A DNA stretch of 64,000 nucleotides, from assembly GCA_050013235.1 (NCBI GenBank), contig JBEKFQ010000006.1:34850-98849 (forward strand), written 5' to 3'. Of the stretch, positions 42,674 through 51,337 are shown piece by piece (position 1 is the first letter of the stretch; every line of letters starts with the position of its first letter). The notes under the pieces are model-generated. The model was given only the letters and a program-made list of their open reading frames with translations. It was not told the DNA's origin and ran no database searches. The position numbers and the translations under genes are program-made. This DNA is from RH-AL1 sp050013235. Its GTDB lineage: Bacteria; Pseudomonadota; Alphaproteobacteria; Rhizobiales; Beijerinckiaceae.

Positions 42674-43336
42674 CTATGGGCTAGCCGGTGCGCGCGGCCA
42701 CCGCTCGAGCGCCGCCCGTCCCGCATCGGTCAAACCGTAGATCCCGCGCTCCTCGCGCGCGAACCACCCGTAAACATTCCCGAGCAGGATTTTCGCGGCA
42801 TCGGGCACCTCGGCTTTGAGATCGCGCGGCCGGCGCGGCCCAGACGTCAAGGCGAAGGCACAGGCCAAGGCCTGTTGGCGATAGGCCGTCATCACCGGCG
42901 CGCGCGACCCGCCGCCCGGCACCGGGTCGCCCTGCCTCCGGCGATGCTCGTCGACAAGCCGCGAGCGGCGTTTCGGATCGCGGCGCGGCGCCAAGGCGGC
43001 CGGGCTGAGAAGAATATCGACAGCGCCCGCCTTGGACACGCCGAGCAAGCCAAACCCAAGCCGCCGGCAGAGATCGCGGAAGCGCGCGTCGCTTTCACGC
43101 CCCTTGCCGCGGGACGATGGGCGGGCAGCCAACCAAACCTCGTCGCTGAGCTTGGCCCGGTCGACGCCTTGAAGAACGAGTTCGAGCGTGGAGGTGAGCT
43201 TCAATTCCCCAATCACGACCAAGGGCGGGTCATCCCCGCTCAAGGCGACAATATCGCAACCGCCGATCTCACCCTTCACGATATAGCCAAGACCTTCGAG
43301 AAAGTGTTTGACCGGAAGATATAGGTCTGTCTCCAA
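42674..43336 (-). CDS. DUF2161 protein with PD-(D/E)XK nuclease-like fold
   Basis: A 220-residue protein of the DUF2161 family. It opens ETDLYLPVKHFLEGLGY, then has GCDIVAL and IGELKLT, which fit the D...ExK active site of PD-(D/E)XK nucleases. The basic C-terminal half includes a winged-helix-like part. The start seems to be TTG 43336, with no evident ribosome site. Substrate is not known. Confidence 0.82.
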   Translation of the reverse strand: METDLYLPVKHFLEGLGYIVKGEIGGCDIVALSGDDPPLVVIGELKLTSTLELVLQGVDRAKLSDEVWLAARPSSRGKGRESDARFRDLCRRLGFGLLGVSKAGAVDILLSPAALAPRRDPKRRSRLVDEHRRRQGDPVPGGGSRAPVMTAYRQQALACAFALTSGPRRPRDLKAEVPDAAKILLGNVYGWFAREERGIYGLTDAGRAALERWPRAPASP

Positions 43337-43572
43337 AACCAGGATTCCATATCATTGAGTAAAGTCACAACTGGGAACACCAGATCGTCTCGCTTTAAAC
43401 CATTGGAGCGATTCCCATAAGCTTCAGGACAAATTCACGGCCGTCAAAGTCCGCAAACTTTTCGGGACATGTTTCGATGAATTCCCCGTCGGGCTCTTTT
43501 AGCGAAACTCGTTCTCGCACGGCTTCATAGGCTCGATGAACGGCCGGACAGTGTCCAGACACGAGTATCTTG

Positions 43573-43649
43573 GGAGAGCGTGTTCCAGCTGGTTGGACTC
43601 ACCCAGGTGACAAGAACTCGCTCTCTTTACAAGAAAGGAGAGCATGTTC
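43573..43649. repeat. Three copies of a GAGAGC-WGTTC motif
   Basis: GGAGAGCGTGTTC at 43573-43585, GAACTCGCTCTC (inverted) at 43614-43625 and GGAGAGCATGTTC at 43637-43649. Direct and inverted copies allow stem-loops. It resembles short intergenic palindromic repeats common in Rhizobiales. Confidence 0.5.
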
Positions 43650-43848
43650 TCGATCACAAAAGTCTGCAACTTTGGGAGGACGCGCTCTAGCGCGGCCGCA
43701 AAGAAAAAATGCCCGGCGGATACCGGCGCTCGCGTGGATAATTTTTTTCAATTGGACGAAAATTTAATTGCCGCGACTTTTTCTAGTGAATGCAATTTCT
43801 TTTCTATCAATAACTAGGGGATCCGGCCAGACGGAGGGCGGATGGCTA

Positions 43849-43876
43849 TTGACAACATCACTCAATTAATAATTGA
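43849..43876 (+). promoter_or_regulatory. marR promoter with a palindromic operator
   Basis: TTGACA at 43849-43854 serves as a -35 element. A perfect palindrome TCAATTA-A-TAATTGA at 43862-43876 fills the spacer and runs to a TTGATA -10 candidate. This is the usual form of a MarR operator and suggests autoregulation. Confidence 0.55.
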
Positions 43877-43994
43877 TAACACTTGCATTAGCTCGAGAAA
43901 GCGCGTATGTGGTTTTTCGCCAAACAGATAAGCGAGTAACCCCGCACTGTTTGGTCCGGCACGTGTTGCCGCGACGGTATTATTGGGAGGATCT

Positions 43995-44489
43995 ATGGTG
44001 GTTCGGGCGCGCAAGCAAATCGTAAATGAGCCAACGGCGGAGCCGCTCGAGGCCAGCGGCGAGATCAAGCTCGGTTTTCTCGATGGCTTTATCGGTTTTC
44101 ATCTTCGCCTCGCGCAAGATGCCTCGTACCGGAGCTTCACACGGCAGGCCGACGACGATCTCCTGAAGCCCGGCCGTTTTCCGGCTCTCGCGATCATCCA
44201 CTTGAACCCCGGCATTTCGCAAAGTGCCCTGGGCCGCGCGATCGCGCGCGACAAGTCCACCGTCAGCCCGCTGATCAAGGATTTGCAGAAAAACGGTTTC
44301 ATCACGCGCAAACCTTCTCTGCACGACCGCCGCAGCGTGACGCTGAGCTTGACCAAGAAGGGCGAGCGCATCCTCGACAAACTGCTGGCGCGCGCGCGTG
44401 AGCATGAAGAGGAACTCGACCGGATCGCCGGCGCCTCGAAAAGCCGGTTGATCACCTTGCTCGATAAAATTACCGCCGGGATCGCGTAA
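43995..44489 (+). CDS. MarR-family transcription regulator
   Basis: A 164-residue MarR protein with the winged-helix core at residues 60-125: ISQSALGRAIARDKSTVSPLIKDLQKNGFITR and the wing DRRSVTLSLTKKG. GGGAGG lies before ATG 43995. A palindromic operator sits in its own promoter. Regulated pathway and ligand are unknown. Confidence 0.9.
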   Translation: MVVRARKQIVNEPTAEPLEASGEIKLGFLDGFIGFHLRLAQDASYRSFTRQADDDLLKPGRFPALAIIHLNPGISQSALGRAIARDKSTVSPLIKDLQKNGFITRKPSLHDRRSVTLSLTKKGERILDKLLARAREHEEELDRIAGASKSRLITLLDKITAGIA

Positions 44490-44526
44490 AGATTGTTTAT
44501 CTCGGCGTAACGAACCAAGACACGTA

Positions 44527-44556
44527 AAAACTCCCACGAAAAACGGGAGTTTTTTA
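44527..44556 (+). terminator. Rho-independent terminator after marR
   Basis: AAAACTCCC (44527-44535) pairs with GGGAGTTTT (44545-44553), followed by further Ts. It is near symmetric and might act for both convergent genes. Confidence 0.85.
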
Positions 44557-44660
44557 TTGAAGTCTCCGGATCGCCGAAACCAATAGGCTGCAATTAATCA
44601 GCCCACAAAAAGTTTCCCTAAAAGTATTAAGGGAAGCGGGATAAGCCGCGCGAGCCCGGA

Positions 44661-45557
44661 TCAGTTCCGGCCGCTCATCGCTTTCACGATGAGACCGGCA
44701 TTGCGTTTAAACATATCGAGATAAGTCGCGGCAGGGCCGTCGGATTTGGACAGAGACTCGACATAGAGTTCGCCGCCCGGCTGCGCACCGGTGGCGCGGG
44801 CGATTTGAGCGATCAGCCGGGGGTCGTTCGAGTTTTCGAGAAAATAGGTTTTAATCCCGTCCTTCTTGATCTGCGTGATCAAAGCGGCGACGGTCGCGGC
44901 GGAGGGCTCTTGCTCCGTCGAAATGCCGAGCGGCGCCAAGATTTCGATGCTGTAGGCCTTGGCGAAATAGCCAAGGGCATCATGTGTGGTGAGAATCTTG
45001 CGGCGCGCCTCGGGAATGGCGGCCACGGCCGCCTTGGTCTCGGCATCGAGAACCGAAAGTTCGACCTCGTAGCGTTCGGCATTCTTCTCGAAGGTCGCGC
45101 GATCCCCGGGATCGGCGGCGGCGAGCGCCTTGGCGATCACCGCGACGTAGATCATTCCATTGGCGGCGCTATTCCAGGCATGGGGATCGATGACGATCTT
45201 GCCGTCATCCTCCATTTGCAACGGGGCCACGCCCATCGAGGCCACGACCGGCGTTCCCTTATAGCCGGAAGCCACGATCAAACGATCCATCCAGCCTTCC
45301 AGCCCGAGCCCGTTGACGAAAACAATATCGGCGTCCTTGAGCGCGCGGGCATCGTCGGGCGCGGGTTCGAACGTATGGGGATCGCCATTCGGCCCGACCA
45401 GGGTGCGGACTTCGACCTTATCACCCCCAACGACTCGGACCATATCGGCCAGCACGGTAAAACTGGCGACAGCTTTAAGCGGCCGCGCCTCGGCTGGCCC
45501 GCCCGCCACGGCAAGAAGCGCCAAGAGCCCGGCGCAACGGGCAATGTTCGTCATCAT
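44661..45557 (-). CDS. znuA: Zinc ABC transporter substrate-binding protein (ZnuA type)
   Basis: A 298-residue cluster 9 metal-binding protein with an N-terminal signal peptide (about 1-24). Likely ligands are H61 (GDPHTFEP), H126 (IDPHAW), H192 (TTHDALGYF) and an acidic residue near the C-terminus (E267, where Asp is usual). Three His point to zinc rather than manganese. There is no His-rich loop. It is last in an operon headed by a Zur-like box. Confidence 0.88.
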   Translation of the reverse strand: MMTNIARCAGLLALLAVAGGPAEARPLKAVASFTVLADMVRVVGGDKVEVRTLVGPNGDPHTFEPAPDDARALKDADIVFVNGLGLEGWMDRLIVASGYKGTPVVASMGVAPLQMEDDGKIVIDPHAWNSAANGMIYVAVIAKALAAADPGDRATFEKNAERYEVELSVLDAETKAAVAAIPEARRKILTTHDALGYFAKAYSIEILAPLGISTEQEPSAATVAALITQIKKDGIKTYFLENSNDPRLIAQIARATGAQPGGELYVESLSKSDGPAATYLDMFKRNAGLIVKAMSGRN

Positions 45558-46435
45558 TGGCCTGTCCTTTTCGCGAAATGGCGCTGTGGGAGCAACCGGC
45601 GTAGCGCACCCGAGGGCGCAAAGAGAAGCGACAAGAGATAAAGCCCGCCGGCGACGAGAATGATCGTTGGCCCCGACGCGAGACCGGAGTGGAAACTAAG
45701 AACCAAGCCGGCATAGCCCGAGACGCAAGCCGTGGCGATCGATACCGCGATCAGGGCTGGCATGCCGCGCACCCAGAGCTGCGCCACGGCGGCAGGCAGC
45801 ATCATCAGCCCCACGGCCATCAACGTGCCGAGCGCTTGAAAGCCGGCGACGAGATTCAGCACGACGAGCAACAAGAACAAGAGATGGTACAGCGGGCCGC
45901 GCCCAGACACGGCGCGCAAAAAGCCGGGATCGAAACATTCCGCCACCAACGGACGGTAGATGACCGCAAGCGTCACCACGGTGATCGACGCAATCGCGCC
46001 GACCAAGATCAAAGCGTAGGCGTCGATCGCGAGGATACTGCCGAAGAGAACATGCAGGAGATCGACGCTGGACCCGCGCAGCGACACGATGAGCACCCCG
46101 AGCGCCAAGGACGTCAGATAGAAACTCGCGAAACTCGCATCCTCGCGCAAAGCCGTGGTGCGGCTGACGAGACCCGACAACAGCGCCACCGCGAGCCCCG
46201 CCACGATACCGCCGATTCCCATCGCGGGCAGCGACAGGCCGGAAACGAGAAACCCGATCGCCGCGCCGGGAAGGACCGCGTGGCTCATGGCATCGCCGAC
46301 CAAACTCATCCGCCGTAACACCAAGAGAATGCCGATGGGACCGGACCCCAGGCCCAAGGCCAGACAAGCGACCAAGGCGCGGCGCATGAAGCCGAAATCG
46401 GCAAAGGGCGCAATGAGAAAGGCATAGAGACTCAT
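45554..46435 (-). CDS. znuB: Zinc ABC transporter permease (ZnuB type)
   Basis: A 293-residue ABC-3 family permease with about eight membrane helices. It contains the family block SLVGDAMSHAVLPGAAIGF near residue 45, which contacts the ATPase. The start overlaps the ATPase stop and the end overlaps znuA, both by four bases, so the operon is tightly coupled. Confidence 0.92.
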   Translation of the reverse strand: MSLYAFLIAPFADFGFMRRALVACLALGLGSGPIGILLVLRRMSLVGDAMSHAVLPGAAIGFLVSGLSLPAMGIGGIVAGLAVALLSGLVSRTTALREDASFASFYLTSLALGVLIVSLRGSSVDLLHVLFGSILAIDAYALILVGAIASITVVTLAVIYRPLVAECFDPGFLRAVSGRGPLYHLLFLLLVVLNLVAGFQALGTLMAVGLMMLPAAVAQLWVRGMPALIAVSIATACVSGYAGLVLSFHSGLASGPTIILVAGGLYLLSLLFAPSGALRRLLPQRHFAKRTGQ

Positions 46436-47184
46436 GCGACGTGCCGGTGCGCGTCGTCGCAAATCTCTTGCACGTCATCCCAATTTTGCGACATGGCCCG
46501 CGCGCGCAGCAGGTTTTCGGCGCTCATGACGTTAGGCGTGTCGCCCCAGGCGATCAGCTCGCGCGCGATCAGCAAAGTCTGCGGGAAATGCGCGCGCACC
46601 TGCTCGAAATCGTGAAGCACGGCGATTATGGTGCGCGATCGCTTGTGCCAGCCCTCGAGCAAGGCCAAGAGATCCTCGGTCGTGCGCGCGTCGATGGCGG
46701 CAAACGGCTCGTCGAGAATGATCACCTCCGCGTCTTGCAGCATCAACCGCGCGAAGAGAACGCGGCGGAATTGCCCGGACGACAGCGCGCCGATGGGCCG
46801 GGGACCAAACCCATCGAGGCCCACGCTCGCGAGCGCCGCGCGTCCCCGCTCGCGCATCTCGCGGCTGATCCGGCCAAAAGCCCCGCTTTGCCGCCACGCC
46901 CCAAGCAGCACCGTATCGCCGACGCTGAGCGGAAAAGACCGGTCGATCTCGGCGACTTGCGGGAGATAGCCGACGGCGGACAAGGGCAAACCGCCCCAGT
47001 CGACCGAGCCCGACGCAATTGCTTTTTCGCCCAGCAGCGCCTTCAACAAGGTCGATTTTCCCGCGCCATTGGGCCCGACGATCGCCGTCATGCTGCCGGG
47101 CTCGAACACCCCGCTGACATGATGCACCGCCGCATGCCGGTCATAGGCCACGGTCAAATCCTGGAGCCGGATTGGGGCGCTCAT
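46432..47184 (-). CDS. znuC: Zinc ABC transporter ATP-binding protein (ZnuC type)
   Basis: A 250-residue ABC ATPase with Walker A GPNGAGKST, signature LSSGQFRR, Walker B VIILDEPFAAID and H-loop VLHDFEQ. It powers import of the metal delivered by ZnuA. Its start overlaps the stop of the small His-rich gene by four bases. Confidence 0.92.
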   Translation of the reverse strand: MSAPIRLQDLTVAYDRHAAVHHVSGVFEPGSMTAIVGPNGAGKSTLLKALLGEKAIASGSVDWGGLPLSAVGYLPQVAEIDRSFPLSVGDTVLLGAWRQSGAFGRISREMRERGRAALASVGLDGFGPRPIGALSSGQFRRVLFARLMLQDAEVIILDEPFAAIDARTTEDLLALLEGWHKRSRTIIAVLHDFEQVRAHFPQTLLIARELIAWGDTPNVMSAENLLRARAMSQNWDDVQEICDDAHRHVA

Positions 47185-47366
47185 GGCAGGCTTACCGCCC
47201 ACCAAATCACGGCCCAGAGCAGGACGAGAAAGCTCGCGGCCGCAACAACGCGCAGACCGGCCGATTGGGCCATGAGCGAGAGCGTCAGCGGCTCCGGATG
47301 GGAATGCGCATGACCATGGGAATGTTCATGGGCGCGGCTTTGGACGTCGGCGGCAAGTTCGATCAT
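47181..47366 (-). CDS. Small His-rich single-pass membrane protein
   Basis: A 61-residue protein. Residues 12-23 are a His cluster (HEHSHGHAHSH) that should bind zinc, and residues 39-60 form one membrane helix. It is the first gene after the Zur-like box and overlaps znuC, so it is part of the zinc operon. It may act as a metal sponge or docking part for the transporter, which is inference. Confidence 0.8.
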   Translation of the reverse strand: MIELAADVQSRAHEHSHGHAHSHPEPLTLSLMAQSAGLRVVAAASFLVLLWAVIWWAVSLP

Positions 47367-47380
47367 GCGCGAAAATTATT

Positions 47381-47392
47381 ATGTTATAACAT
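47381..47392 (-). promoter_or_regulatory. Zur-like box before the zinc operon
   Basis: ATGTTATAACAT is a perfect 12-base palindrome that matches the core of alphaproteobacterial Zur operators, 14 bases before the first start codon. Confidence 0.75.
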
Positions 47393-47454
47393 CCGCGTCA
47401 AGAGAGGCGAGACAGTTGCAAAGCGCGCAATCCGGTGAAAGAAGGGGGCTCGGC

Positions 47455-47540
47455 GGCCTCTTGGCGAAACAGGTAGACGCACAGCACTTAAAATGCTGAG
47501 CCCACAAGGCGTCCGGGTTCGAGTCCCGGAGAGGCCACCA
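47455..47540 (+). tRNA. tRNA-Leu (anticodon UAA)
   Basis: An 86-base class II tRNA with encoded CCA. The acceptor stem GGCCTCT pairs with AGAGGCC, the anticodon loop is CTTAAAA, and a long variable arm and TTCGAGT T-loop are present. Confidence 0.95.
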
Positions 47541-47828
47541 AAATGCGTATTTTATAAATTAATTCAATTAGTTAAATTTTCAGGTCCGCTGGCATGCCTT
47601 ATTTGAGACCCTTATTCGAATATGCTTTACGGTGGCTTTGCACGCTCCCACCGGTCAACGACTATATTAGGCGGGGTTGCGACAAGGCAGGCGCCACTTG
47701 TTGAAGACTGACAAAGCCGGGCATCGCTGCAACGACCGCCATTTTCGCAATGTGTCACTGCCCCCTCATCAGCGCCGTAACCACGAAGAGCCCCCCATAA
47801 GCGGGCTCTGCCGTGACCCATCCCTCCC

Positions 47829-48395
47829 TTAAACCGGGTGGTGTTTGCCGATGAGGCGAACCGTGCTGGCCTGCGCGCCCTTATCCCCCATCTCCTCGAC
47901 GAAGCGAACTTCGGACCCGACGTGCAGAGCATCGAAGGCGCCGTCGAGAACGCTGTTGCGGTGGAAGTAGACCTCGCGGCCGTCGGCGGTTTCGATGAAT
48001 CCGCAATTCTTCTCCGCGACGAATTTCGTCACGCGGCCATGGTCTTCCGCTTCATGCGGCTTGACCTGACCGCGCAGCTCGCGGATGGCGTCCTCGATCT
48101 GGCGCTGCGCCGTGGCGAAGGCATCCTTGATCGCGACCATGACGTGTTCGTGCTCCGGCACGTCGCCGTGTGTCTTGGTGACGAGGACATCCTTATGCTC
48201 GGGCATCGCGATACGAATACTGATCTTGAACAGATCGCCTTGCCTGTGCCGGGTATGCGGCACCATGACATTCACGTGGCAGCTGGTGATCCGGTCCGAG
48301 AATTTTTCGAGCCGCTTGGCCTGTTTTTCGATCTCTGCCTGGACGGCCTCCGAAGGTTCGGAATTTTGGAAGGCGATTTCGACTGGAACTTGCAT
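47829..48395 (-). CDS. HPF/RaiA-cold-shock domain fusion
   Basis: A 188-residue protein with two domains. Residues 1-115 match ribosome hibernation factor HPF/RaiA (QVPVEIAFQNSE, VNVMVPHTRH, VAIKDAFATAQRQIED). Residues 120-186 are a cold-shock domain with GRVTKFVAEKNCGFIE-ADG-EVYFH. It should bind ribosomes and RNA. GGGAG lies before ATG 48395. Confidence 0.88.
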   Translation of the reverse strand: MQVPVEIAFQNSEPSEAVQAEIEKQAKRLEKFSDRITSCHVNVMVPHTRHRQGDLFKISIRIAMPEHKDVLVTKTHGDVPEHEHVMVAIKDAFATAQRQIEDAIRELRGQVKPHEAEDHGRVTKFVAEKNCGFIETADGREVYFHRNSVLDGAFDALHVGSEVRFVEEMGDKGAQASTVRLIGKHHPV

Positions 48396-48423
48396 GTGAT
48401 GCTCCCTTACTCCAATTGCCCGC

Positions 48424-48837
48424 TCAGAGGCGCCCCATCTCGAATCCCTCGCAGGATAGATCGAACTTCGAGAGGCCTTCCTCGAGATAATCCGACACCA
48501 AGGGGATGCCGATGAGATAATCGGCTGTCGAGCCTTGGCGCCGGCTTCGCGCCTGCGCGACGGCAATCTTCCACTCCTCCGTGGAGAAATCGCCGCGCCC
48601 GAGCCAACAGAGCGCGACAAGTTCGCACTGTTCGTCTTCATCCATGCCATCGATGAAGTCCTTCAACTCCCTGCGGACGCTGTCGCTCTTGTCCGTCGCA
48701 TAGACGCTCGCGAAATTATCGTCCGTGGCATTGGAACCTTCTCCTTCCAACCCATCGTCCTGAACATCGTATTCGCGCGCCTTGACGATGACGAAGCAGA
48801 CTTTGTCGGTGTTGATCTCAGGCATTTCCGGGTCCAT
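48424..48837 (-). CDS. DUF3775 protein
   Basis: A 137-residue acidic soluble protein of the DUF3775 family: VCFVIVKAREYDVQDD near the start and CELVALCWLGRGDF in the middle. Function is unknown. It lies 28 bases before the HPF gene on the same strand, so they probably share a transcript. Confidence 0.8.
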   Translation of the reverse strand: MDPEMPEINTDKVCFVIVKAREYDVQDDGLEGEGSNATDDNFASVYATDKSDSVRRELKDFIDGMDEDEQCELVALCWLGRGDFSTEEWKIAVAQARSRRQGSTADYLIGIPLVSDYLEEGLSKFDLSCEGFEMGRL

Positions 48838-48895
48838 GTCTTCCTCCTATTCATTATCTTCTATTCCCGTTTGGAGGGCGGCGTCTTGCGGCAGA

Positions 48896-50269
48896 TCAAT
48901 CGGCGGGGCCGTTCTCCGGCTGTTGCTCGCGCGCCCTCTGCTCACGGTCGACCTCATCGGCCAGCGCGATCAATCGCTCCGCGATCGTCACGGGGTAAAC
49001 GATTCCCGCGTCGAGACGGCGAAGCTCCTCCGGCAATTGCGCAAGCCCGCGCTCCGTATGGCCGCGGACTTCGGCGAGCGAAGGCGATGGGCCGAGCCGC
49101 CGGCCGTTACGCATGACGGGCCGCAGCAGCGGTTCGCCGGGTTGCGGGTCGCCCTCGACCGATATGACGTCGCCGGTCATTCGTCCGCCGGCTCCAAAGC
49201 TGCGCCAGACTTGTTTGCGGCCCGGCCAAGTCGCTTTGCCCGCCGAGCGTTTGCGCCGGGCGATCCCAGCGTATTCCTGAAGCTTGTAGGCGCAATCGAG
49301 CGCCGGCACATCGGATGAGGTGGTCAAGCTGGTGCCGATGCCGAACCCGTCGATCGGAGCTCCCGCTTTCGCAATCTCGAGCAACGCGTCTTCATCGAGC
49401 CCGCCACTGGCGAAGATCGTGACGTCGCTCAGGCCACCCTCGTCGAGGATGCGCCTGACACTCCTCGACAAAGCAATCAAGTCCCCGCTGTCGAGGCGGA
49501 CACCATGCACGCGAATACCCTGCGCTCTCAAGCGAGAAGCCAATTTCACGACTTTCCGGGCGGCTGCCTCCGTATCGTAAGTATCGATCAGCAAGACAAG
49601 ATTGTCAGGGCGCGAACGGGCGAACATTTCGAAGGCCATCGTCTCGGTATCGTGTACCTGAACGAAGGAATGCGCCATGGTCCCGAAGACCGGAAGGCCG
49701 AATTCCTTTTGCGCCAGCAGAGTTGCCGTACCAGTAAAGCCTGCCAAATAGCTCGCGCGCGCGGCCAGGAGCCCCGCCTCGGCCCCATGGGCACGGCGGA
49801 GGCCGAAATCCACGAGTTGCTTGCCGGGAGCGGCGAGAACCATGCGCACCGCCTTAGCGGCGATCAGGGATTGAAAATGGAAAATATTGACGAGGCGCGT
49901 CTCGACGAACTGCGCCTCCGGCAACGGCGCGATCACCCTGACGATAGGCTCGTTCGCGAAGAAGACGGTTCCCTCGGGCATGGCCTCGACGGCGCCGGTG
50001 AAGCGGAATGTCGTGAGATAATCGACGAATTCATGCGAAAATTTGCCGCTTTGCCTGAGCCAGGCGATCTCGTCCGGGGAAAAACGCAACGTCTCGAGAT
50101 AGCCGAGGGCCTGCTCGAGCCCGGCAGCGATCAGAAAGCCCCTGCGCGCCGGGAACTTGCGCACGAAGAATTCGAAGACGGCCGTCTCCGTCTGTCCATG
50201 CTCCAGATAGGCCTGGAGCATGTTCAGTTGATAAAGGTCGGTCAGCAAAGGGCTCGTGACAGGATACAT
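48896..50269 (-). CDS. pncB: Nicotinate phosphoribosyltransferase
   Basis: A 457-residue enzyme that joins nicotinate to PRPP in NAD salvage. Visible motifs are LLTDLYQLNM at the start, the EFFVRK-P stretch, GAEAGLLAARASYLAGF, and the active-site blocks LIDTYDTEAA, VRLDSGDL and GFGIGTSL-T. Its length fits the bacterial family. It is a single gene here. Confidence 0.95.
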   Translation of the reverse strand: MYPVTSPLLTDLYQLNMLQAYLEHGQTETAVFEFFVRKFPARRGFLIAAGLEQALGYLETLRFSPDEIAWLRQSGKFSHEFVDYLTTFRFTGAVEAMPEGTVFFANEPIVRVIAPLPEAQFVETRLVNIFHFQSLIAAKAVRMVLAAPGKQLVDFGLRRAHGAEAGLLAARASYLAGFTGTATLLAQKEFGLPVFGTMAHSFVQVHDTETMAFEMFARSRPDNLVLLIDTYDTEAAARKVVKLASRLRAQGIRVHGVRLDSGDLIALSRSVRRILDEGGLSDVTIFASGGLDEDALLEIAKAGAPIDGFGIGTSLTTSSDVPALDCAYKLQEYAGIARRKRSAGKATWPGRKQVWRSFGAGGRMTGDVISVEGDPQPGEPLLRPVMRNGRRLGPSPSLAEVRGHTERGLAQLPEELRRLDAGIVYPVTIAERLIALADEVDREQRAREQQPENGPAD

Positions 50270-50384
50270 CGGAAGACCTCGCTGCCGGCGGCGCCGGAAC
50301 CAACCTTGCCAACTCCTCGCGAAACGGACGCCGCGCTCCCGAAAAAAGCCAGCGGCGCGAGAGTTTAAGGCTCCGCCGGGATCA

Positions 50385-50693
50385 CTAGCGAATCCGGTTC
50401 CCCCATACCGGAATGATGCCGTTGTTTCCTGTCAAATGATTTCCATCGGACGACAGTAAAAGACGGTCGACGAATCCGTGGCTCCAGAATATGACGACGC
50501 GGCGGTTGGTGCACGTCCAGGTTCCGGTCAATGCGCCTTGTATCAGCGTGCCATCTCGATCGAAGATCGCGTCGCCATTCGTGAACCACGACCAAACGCC
50601 CGGTATCTTGGTACAGGGATCCGCTGCGAAGGCTTCGGCGCCGAGCACCATGACGACAACGGCGGCACCGGCAATTCTTAGAATTGTCCGCAT
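50385..50693 (-). CDS. Small secreted protein of unknown function
   Basis: A 102-residue protein with a clear signal peptide (cleavage near AFA-AD, residue 24). The mature part has paired Cys and many Trp (WSWFTNGD, TGTWTC), so it is probably a small periplasmic beta-fold protein. GGGAGA precedes ATG 50693. Confidence 0.7.
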   Translation of the reverse strand: MRTILRIAGAAVVVMVLGAEAFAADPCTKIPGVWSWFTNGDAIFDRDGTLIQGALTGTWTCTNRRVVIFWSHGFVDRLLLSSDGNHLTGNNGIIPVWGNRIR

Positions 50694-50815
50694 TTGGGTC
50701 TCCCTTATTTTTTGAGAATCAAGCATTGCCGCAGCAAGTCCGCATTGACCGAAATCAAAAAGCGCCCCGGCAACCGTATAGCTCTATATGCCGGGCTAGA
50801 CGGGACTTGCGAAAA

Positions 50816-51205
50816 TTAAACGCGCGGCCGCAAATCCAAGCGGCCCTCTCCCGCTTTATAAAAATACTGACTCGCGACCAACCAGCCCTTCAGCGGGCGA
50901 AGCGGTGGGATGCAGGTCAGAAGCATGAATGGAAAGCTTGTGACGAGATGAACCCAATAGGGCGGCTGAAAAGCAATTTCTATCCAGACGGCCATTAACG
51001 CGGAAGGGATGCAAGCGAAGCAGATGACAAAAAAGGCTGGACCGTCGGCCGGATCGGCAAAGCTATAGTCCAAACCGCATGCTTCGCAGCGCGGCGCGAG
51101 TTTAAGGAATCCTTCGAAGAGATGCCCTTGCCCGCATCTTGGACAAAGGCCACGAATTCCAACGGAAAGCGGTGGGAGCGGTGAATATTGACGATCCATT
51201 GGCAT
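50816..51205 (-). CDS. DUF983 membrane protein
   Basis: A 129-residue protein of the DUF983 family. It has a zinc-ribbon-like pair (CPRCGQG and CEACGLDY) at residues 21-46 and two membrane helices (about 58-80 and 85-108). ATG 51205 has AGGA near; ATG 51199 is also possible. The role is unknown; relatives lie near cytochrome oxidase genes. Confidence 0.85.
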   Translation of the reverse strand: MPMDRQYSPLPPLSVGIRGLCPRCGQGHLFEGFLKLAPRCEACGLDYSFADPADGPAFFVICFACIPSALMAVWIEIAFQPPYWVHLVTSFPFMLLTCIPPLRPLKGWLVASQYFYKAGEGRLDLRPRV

Positions 51206-51337
51206 ATATCCTGAAAGCGCACAAAGCAAAATGCGGTCCGGCCATGCAGCGGAGGCAGGATAAGCGTTCCGGCCTGCCCTTTCATTGCCGCGCGGCGTCT
51301 ATTTAATTAGGCTGCACTGAATTGTTGGAGTGGTGTT

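Larger units (their letters stand above)
43337..43994. other. Long spacer with repeats and the marR promoter
   Basis: No gene is firmly supported. A 55-codon frame from GTG 43562 to 43395 (minus) has protein-like composition but no clear ribosome site. The right part holds a GAGAGC repeat group and the promoter and operator of marR. Confidence 0.4.

Noticed and set aside
43395..43562. 55-codon minus-strand frame from GTG 43562 with protein-like composition
   Set aside because: No clear ribosome site and competing frames on the other strand; kept only as a note in the spacer entry.
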